NCBI GenBank assembly: GCA_030613605.1
Contig: JAUWLO010000017.1
Coordinates: forward strand, 1 to 17,457
Origin: Gammaproteobacteria bacterium
GTDB taxonomy: Bacteria; Pseudomonadota; Gammaproteobacteria; SZUA-152
Direction of reading: 5' to 3'
DNA: 17,457 nt
Numbering within the stretch: position 1 is the first letter of the stretch; every line of letters starts with the position of its first letter. The notes under the pieces are model-generated. The model was given only the letters and a program-made list of their open reading frames with translations. It ran no database searches and was not told the DNA's origin. Positions 13,187 to 17,457 of this stretch are shown here, one piece after another. The translations under genes were made by a program, and so were the position numbers.

Positions 13187-14839
13187 ATGATTAAACAGTG
13201 GTTTAAATCTGGCAGTCCCTGGGTTTGGCTAACGGCCTCCGCTGTGAGCGTGAGCCTGATCCTGGTGTTTGGTTTGCTGTTATTGATTGCAGCACGAGGT
13301 TTGGGGCACTTTTGGCCGGCGACGGTGTGGGAATTCGATTACCAGAATCAGAGTGGTGACATGATACGCCTGGTGGGCGAGATTCATGATGAAGAACTGG
13401 TTGGTGCCGAAAGATTACGTGATGCAGGAATTGATGTTGCCGGTGACGGTGAAATAACGCGTTATTTACTTAAGACGGGTAACCGTGATGTCAGCGGACA
13501 GGATTTTCGCTGGGTTATTGATCCCAAAATACAACGGAGAGAAACGCCAGACACCTTGATGGTGGTGGAGCGTCGTGAGTGGGGTAACCTGTATGGTTAT
13601 CTCAATGCCGTGCAGGAAAATCAGCAGCCGATAGATGTGGGCGGCGGTGCCTGGGAAAACCTGCAACAGCGTTTGGGCCGCGTGAATAAAATCTTTGCTG
13701 AAATTCGCCAGCTGGAAAAGGGTGAGATTGGCGCCATTAACTATGGCCTGGAGCGGTTACGTTTGCGTGAACGTGCGCTGGAATTGAAGGGCGATACGGA
13801 TTCCGCCAAAAAAAGCGAAATAAAAAAAGAACGAGCAGCGTTTAATGCTGAGTATGAAGGCCTGCAAAAACAGTTAATCGATCTGTATGCAGAGATTAAT
13901 CGCGATCAGATGATGGTTTCGGTGGCGAGCGGTCAAACCATCATGGTGCCGTTGTCCAAGGTTGTGCATGCCTATCGTCCCAACGATATGTCAGTGTTGG
14001 ATAAAATGGTTTTTTATGTGAAAAAACTTTGGGAGTTCGTTAGTGACGAACCCCGTGAAGCCAATACCGAAGGCGGTATTTTCCCCGCCATATTCGGCAC
14101 GGTGATGATGGTGATCATCATGTCCATCATGGTGGTGCCCTTCGGTGTGGTGGCCGCAGTGTATTTGCGTGAATATGCGCGCCAGGGTCCGTTAACGCGT
14201 CTGATTCGTATTGCGGTCAATAATCTCGCTGGCGTGCCATCGATTGTGTATGGCGTATTTGGTCTTGGATTTTTTGTGTATTTTCTGGGTGGCAATATTG
14301 ATCAGTTGTTTTATCCGGAGGCCTTGCCAGCGCCAACCTTCGGGACTCCCGGCCTGATGTGGGCCTCACTGACCCTGGCCTTATTAACAGTGCCGGTGGT
14401 GATTGTCGCCACCGAAGAAGGTTTATCCCGCATTCCAAAATCTGTGCGTGAAGGCAGCTTGGCACTGGGTGCTACCAAGGCAGAGACACTGTGGCGTACG
14501 GTATTGCCTATGGCCAGTCCGGCCATCATGACCGGGATGATTCTTGCCATTGCACGCGCCGCCGGTGAGGTTGCCCCATTGATGTTAGTGGGTGTGGTTA
14601 AGCTTGCACCCACGTTGCCACTGGATGGCAATCTACCGTTTTTACATCTGGATCGTAAATTTATGCATCTGGGCTTTCATATTTACGACGTGGGTTTTCA
14701 AAGTCCCAATGTGGAAGCCGCCAGGCCGCTGGTATATGCCACAGCGTTATTGTTGGTGCTGGTGATTGTTGCCCTGAATCTGGTTGCTGTTGCGATTCGA
14801 AATCGATTACGTGAAAAATATCGTGCCCTGGAAAACTAG
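13187..14839 (+). CDS. pstA: Phosphate ABC transporter permease PstA, long form
   Basis: This is the second membrane subunit of the phosphate importer, 550 residues against about 296 in E. coli PstA. TM1 spans about 11-37. An insert of about 250 residues follows, including a likely coiled coil at about 165-243 (alternating charged and Leu/Ile residues, rich in R-E-L-K). The permease domain spans about 293-545, with the EAA-type loop near 418-450 (S-V-R-E-G-S-L-A-L-G-A-T-K, then A-R-A-A-G-E-V-A-P-L). By membrane topology the insert should be periplasmic and could pack against the PstC insert, an inference from their co-occurrence. An in-frame TAA at 13181-13183 fixes ATG 13187 as the earliest start, with no clear ribosome binding site, suggesting coupling to upstream translation. 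Confidence 0.93.
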   Translation: MIKQWFKSGSPWVWLTASAVSVSLILVFGLLLLIAARGLGHFWPATVWEFDYQNQSGDMIRLVGEIHDEELVGAERLRDAGIDVAGDGEITRYLLKTGNRDVSGQDFRWVIDPKIQRRETPDTLMVVERREWGNLYGYLNAVQENQQPIDVGGGAWENLQQRLGRVNKIFAEIRQLEKGEIGAINYGLERLRLRERALELKGDTDSAKKSEIKKERAAFNAEYEGLQKQLIDLYAEINRDQMMVSVASGQTIMVPLSKVVHAYRPNDMSVLDKMVFYVKKLWEFVSDEPREANTEGGIFPAIFGTVMMVIIMSIMVVPFGVVAAVYLREYARQGPLTRLIRIAVNNLAGVPSIVYGVFGLGFFVYFLGGNIDQLFYPEALPAPTFGTPGLMWASLTLALLTVPVVIVATEEGLSRIPKSVREGSLALGATKAETLWRTVLPMASPAIMTGMILAIARAAGEVAPLMLVGVVKLAPTLPLDGNLPFLHLDRKFMHLGFHIYDVGFQSPNVEAARPLVYATALLLVLVIVALNLVAVAIRNRLREKYRALEN

Positions 14840-14904
14840 CTGGAAATTATTAAACAAAAGATCTCTTAAAAATAATATTGAATTCGTATTATGAGTAAAA
14901 AATT

Positions 14905-15783
14905 ATGAGTGAAATGACAACATCAAGCGCTGGTTCATCAAACAATGAATCACCAAAGGCCACCCCAACCCATGCCATCGACATGAGCAATCTTGGCCGT
15001 GGCCGTAAAATTATCAGCCCGGAAGATGCCGAGACCTGTTTGCAAATAAAAAATCTCAACTTGTTCTATGGTGACAAGCAGGCACTGAATGATATTAGTA
15101 TGGTGATCCCCAAGCAGTGTGTAACTGCCTATATCGGCCCCAGCGGTTGTGGTAAATCCACCTTGTTGCGGTGCATTAACCGCATGAATGATTTAATCGA
15201 TACCGTGCGCATCGAAGGACAGATTCTTCTGGATGATCAGGATATCTACGATAAAGACGTCAATGTGGCCGATTTGCGCCGACGGGTGGGCATGGTGTTT
15301 CAGAAACCCAATCCGTTCCCGAAATCTATTTATGAGAACGTGGCTTATGGGTTGCGTTTGCAGGGTGTTAAGGATCGCCGTTCCCTGGATGAAATAGTGG
15401 AAAATTCGCTCAAGAGTGCGGCCTTATGGGATGAAGTGAAAGATCGTTTACATGAAAGCGCGTTGGGTGGGTCCGGGGGCCCGCAGCAGCGACTGGGGAT
15501 TGCGCGTGCGATTGCGATAGAACCCGAAGTGTTATTACTGGATGAACCGGCCTCGGCACTGGATCCTATTTCCACCCTCAAGATCGAAGAACTGATTTAC
15601 GAACTAAAAACCAAATACACTATTGTTATTGTCACTCATAATATGCAACAGGCAGCACGTGTATCGGATTACACCGCTTTTATGTACATGGGCGATTTGA
15701 TCGAGTTTGGCGATACCAATACGTTATTTACCAACCCGAGAGAAAAACAGACGGAAGATTATATTACCGGTCGTTATGGGTAA
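14905..15783 (+). CDS. pstB: Phosphate ABC transporter ATPase PstB with altered signature motif
   Basis: This is the ATP-hydrolysing subunit of the phosphate importer, 292 residues with an N-terminal extension of about 40 compared with the usual ~257. Walker A is G-P-S-G-C-G-K-S-T (78-86), the Q-loop Gln is Q133 (V-F-Q-K-P-N-P-F-P), Walker B ends D213-E214, the D-loop is S-A-L-D (217-220) and the switch His is H245. The ABC signature, normally L-S-G-G-Q-Q-Q-R-L-C-I-A-R, reads G-S-G-G-P-Q-Q-R-L-G-I-A-R (189-201). Leu, Gln and Cys are replaced at 189, 193 and 198, all through changes to G or C bases. That is either a real and probably damaging variant or local sequence error. The rest is well conserved. 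There is no clear Shine-Dalgarno; a 5-codon frame (ATG 14891) overlaps the start. Confidence 0.93.
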   Translation: MSEMTTSSAGSSNNESPKATPTHAIDMSNLGRGRKIISPEDAETCLQIKNLNLFYGDKQALNDISMVIPKQCVTAYIGPSGCGKSTLLRCINRMNDLIDTVRIEGQILLDDQDIYDKDVNVADLRRRVGMVFQKPNPFPKSIYENVAYGLRLQGVKDRRSLDEIVENSLKSAALWDEVKDRLHESALGGSGGPQQRLGIARAIAIEPEVLLLDEPASALDPISTLKIEELIYELKTKYTIVIVTHNMQQAARVSDYTAFMYMGDLIEFGDTNTLFTNPREKQTEDYITGRYG

Positions 15784-15839
15784 TAAAAAATCAGATTCCT
15801 TTTCCTAGCAGAGTAGCATCAGTAGAAAAGAGGCAAGAC

Positions 15840-16553
15840 ATGGATAAGAATACAATGGGTCAGCATATTTCACGTCAGTTCAATGTGGAGCTGGAAGAGA
15901 TCCGCAACAAAGTGATGGCCATGGGTGGCCTGGTCGAAGAACAGATAGAAAATGCCACCATGGCGCTGGTGTCGGGTGATGTTGAGCAGGCCGAAGGTGT
16001 CATTAGTCGGGATTATCAGGTTAATGCCCTGGAAGTGGACATCGATGAAGAATCAATCCAGATATTAGCCAGACGTCAGCCAACCGCCGGTGATTTACGG
16101 TTAATTGTGGCGGTGATCAAAACCATCACCGATCTGGAGCGCATGGGTGACCAGGCGGAAAAGGTTGCGCGGATGGCGGTACATCTGGCCGATATGGAAC
16201 GTCCCCGAAATCAATACAGTGAATTGCAACACATGGGTGATCTGGTGCGCAAGATGCTACATGGTGCACTGGATGCCTTTGCACGCATGGATGCTGAAGC
16301 AGCGGCGAAGGTCGCACAGGAAGATTTAAAGGTAGATTCGGAATATGACGCCATTATGCGTCAGATGATTACCTTTATGATGGAAGATCCACGCAACGTA
16401 AAACGCACCCTGGATACCATGTGGTCTGCACGTGCGCTGGAACGCATCGGCGACCATGCGCGTAATATCTGTGAATATGTGATTTATCTGGTTAAGGGTA
16501 AAGATGTGCGCCACATCACCCTGGAACAGATGACCAAAGAGGCGCGCGATTAA
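15840..16553 (+). CDS. phoU: Phosphate transport system regulator PhoU
   Basis: PhoU is a cytoplasmic protein that couples the Pst transporter to PhoR, keeping the Pho regulon off when phosphate is plentiful. Its 237 residues are the usual length and form two similar three-helix bundles. Each carries the metal-cluster motif: D-L-E-R-M-G-D-Q-A-E-K-V-A (about 98-110) and A-L-E-R-I-G-D-H-A-R-N-I (about 199-210). The conserved R-Q-P-T-A-G-D-L-R block precedes the first. AAGAGG at 15828-15833 is the ribosome binding site. As last gene of pstC-pstA-pstB-phoU it should be driven by the pstC Pho box promoter. It ends 12 bp from a convergent gene with no visible terminator. Confidence 0.96.
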   Translation: MDKNTMGQHISRQFNVELEEIRNKVMAMGGLVEEQIENATMALVSGDVEQAEGVISRDYQVNALEVDIDEESIQILARRQPTAGDLRLIVAVIKTITDLERMGDQAEKVARMAVHLADMERPRNQYSELQHMGDLVRKMLHGALDAFARMDAEAAAKVAQEDLKVDSEYDAIMRQMITFMMEDPRNVKRTLDTMWSARALERIGDHARNICEYVIYLVKGKDVRHITLEQMTKEARD

Positions 16554-16565
16554 ATCATTTACGGA

Positions 16566-17423
16566 CTATGCAGCCTCTACAGCAAAAGCGCCATTTTTGC
16601 TCGCGGTAGTTGCAGCACTGGCAGTCCTTTTCAGTAATTGTGCGCTGTCATCACCTTTACGCCACGATGCAACACCAAAGCAGGCTTCCGGTTTATTGCA
16701 TTTCTGATCATCAACAGGAATGTTGAGATCGGTAAACTTACCGGCAATTTTATTGGCAAGTGAAACGGCAGCGTTCTGATCTGTTTCGGGTAATACAAAA
16801 ATAAAGTCTCCGGAATCCATTCGACCTACAAGATCTGCCCAGCGAAGTTGATCCCGCAAAAGCTGGCTGATTGCCAGTATCATTTTATCCGCACCAACCT
16901 GACCGGTAGATTTTTGAATGTTGTCAAGATTCGTGACGGACATGGTGACAATAGAAAGCGGGTTTTCGTAACGACGGCTACGGGAAACCAGGGGTTCTAG
17001 CCCCATGGTAATACCGTGCTCGTTTAGTAGGCCACTAATGGGTTCGACGGTATTGTGTTGCTCCAGTTGTTTTGCCAGTTGGGTGCGTTCGCTTCTGAGA
17101 TGCTCTTCTTCAGTGATATCAATGTAATAGATGGCCTGTTTGTCGTCCTTCACTGGCAGTGGGTAACGCATGATCCAGCGTTCTTTGCCCTTTGAGTCAG
17201 GCTTCAACTTATGTGGCCCATTGCGTACCTGTGTCGAGGTAGAGTCTGTGTTGTTGAGCAGGCCTGCTTCTGTGCGCCCGATGCATTCACCGGCCTTTTT
17301 CCCGGCCCACTTCTTAACTGTATCATTGCACCAGAGGACTAGGCCTGCATCATCCGTGATGACAATGCCCATGGGGGAGTTTGCCAGGATGTGTAAGCTG
17401 GTATCGGGGCTGGGTGTTTCCAT
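16566..17423 (-). CDS. PAS plus degenerate GGDEF domain protein, likely c-di-GMP receptor
   Basis: This is a 285-residue cytoplasmic signalling protein with no membrane segment. A PAS domain spans about 8-105 (N-S-P-M-G-I-V-I-T-D-D-A-G, then Y-Y-I-D-I-T-E-E-E), followed by a short helix and a GGDEF domain (about 127-280). The catalytic GGDEF motif reads D-S-G-D-F (203-207), and the usual D-x-L-T-G-L-x-N-R entry motif reads E-P-I-S-G-L-L-N-E, so cyclase activity is unlikely. The inhibitory-site motif R-W-A-D (194-197) sits exactly five residues before it, as in active family members, so c-di-GMP binding remains possible. A GTG at 17438 also opens the frame, but GGAG (17436-17433, minus strand) lies 9 nt before ATG 17423, which is preferred. 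Its promoter lies mostly beyond the window edge. Confidence 0.82.
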   Translation of the reverse strand: METPSPDTSLHILANSPMGIVITDDAGLVLWCNDTVKKWAGKKAGECIGRTEAGLLNNTDSTSTQVRNGPHKLKPDSKGKERWIMRYPLPVKDDKQAIYYIDITEEEHLRSERTQLAKQLEQHNTVEPISGLLNEHGITMGLEPLVSRSRRYENPLSIVTMSVTNLDNIQKSTGQVGADKMILAISQLLRDQLRWADLVGRMDSGDFIFVLPETDQNAAVSLANKIAGKFTDLNIPVDDQKCNKPEACFGVASWRKGDDSAQLLKRTASAATTASKNGAFAVEAA

Positions 17424-17457
17424 ATCAAAAATCTCCACAGTGTTCTTGGTGTTAGCG

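Noticed and set aside
17424..17438. GTG start at 17438 for the PAS/GGDEF gene
   Set aside because: The GTG overlaps GGAG, which is well placed as the ribosome binding site for ATG 17423; nothing supports initiation at the GTG.

Overview
The window looks like chromosomal DNA of a gammaproteobacterium. The Pho system has the gammaproteobacterial PhoB/PhoR and PstSCAB-PhoU architecture, and the Cus-type pump is of the proteobacterial kind; I cannot name a genus. Three blocks can be read from left to right.

(1) 1-5078, metal efflux. A CusB-type periplasmic adaptor, whose 5' end is damaged or lies outside the window, overlaps a full-length CusA-type RND pump. The pump keeps all three copper/silver-binding methionines. 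It is followed, with its own ribosome binding site, by a divergent PII-family protein that carries a CxxC motif and a shortened T-loop.

(2) 5079-7017, an accessory island. A single G+C-rich gene for an exported amidohydrolase-2 family protein is bracketed by two direct copies of a ~103-bp repeat (5230-5332 and 6602-6703). Each copy has imperfect terminal inverted repeats. Between them lies a pair of inverted 16-mers (5362-5377 and 6556-6571). A GTTAGGC heptamer, which fits the integron cassette-boundary consensus, sits four bases before the gene's start codon. This stretch is the least explained part of the window.

(3) 7018-16553, a Pho regulon cluster: phoB, phoR, pstS, a terminator, a small Cys-rich gene, pstC, pstA, pstB, phoU, all on the + strand. 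Three promoters (phoB, pstS, pstC) share one layout: an 18-bp Pho box, exactly 10 bp, then a -10 hexamer. PhoR and PhoB sense and answer phosphate starvation, PstS binds phosphate in the periplasm, PstC/PstA/PstB import it, and PhoU links the transporter to PhoR. The pstC promoter appears to place the transcript start on the ATG, giving a leaderless mRNA. PstC and PstA both carry large extra domains. PstB has an abnormal ABC signature motif (GSGGP instead of LSGGQ). The cluster ends against a convergent gene (17423-16566, - strand) for a PAS plus degenerate-GGDEF protein that keeps an RxxD inhibitory-site motif, so it may bind rather than make cyclic di-GMP.

No tRNA, rRNA, CRISPR array, transposase or integrase gene was seen. 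No wholly new system is proven. The best leads are the repeat-bracketed amidohydrolase island, the PstB signature change, the CxxC PII-like protein beside the copper pump, and the leaderless pstC start.
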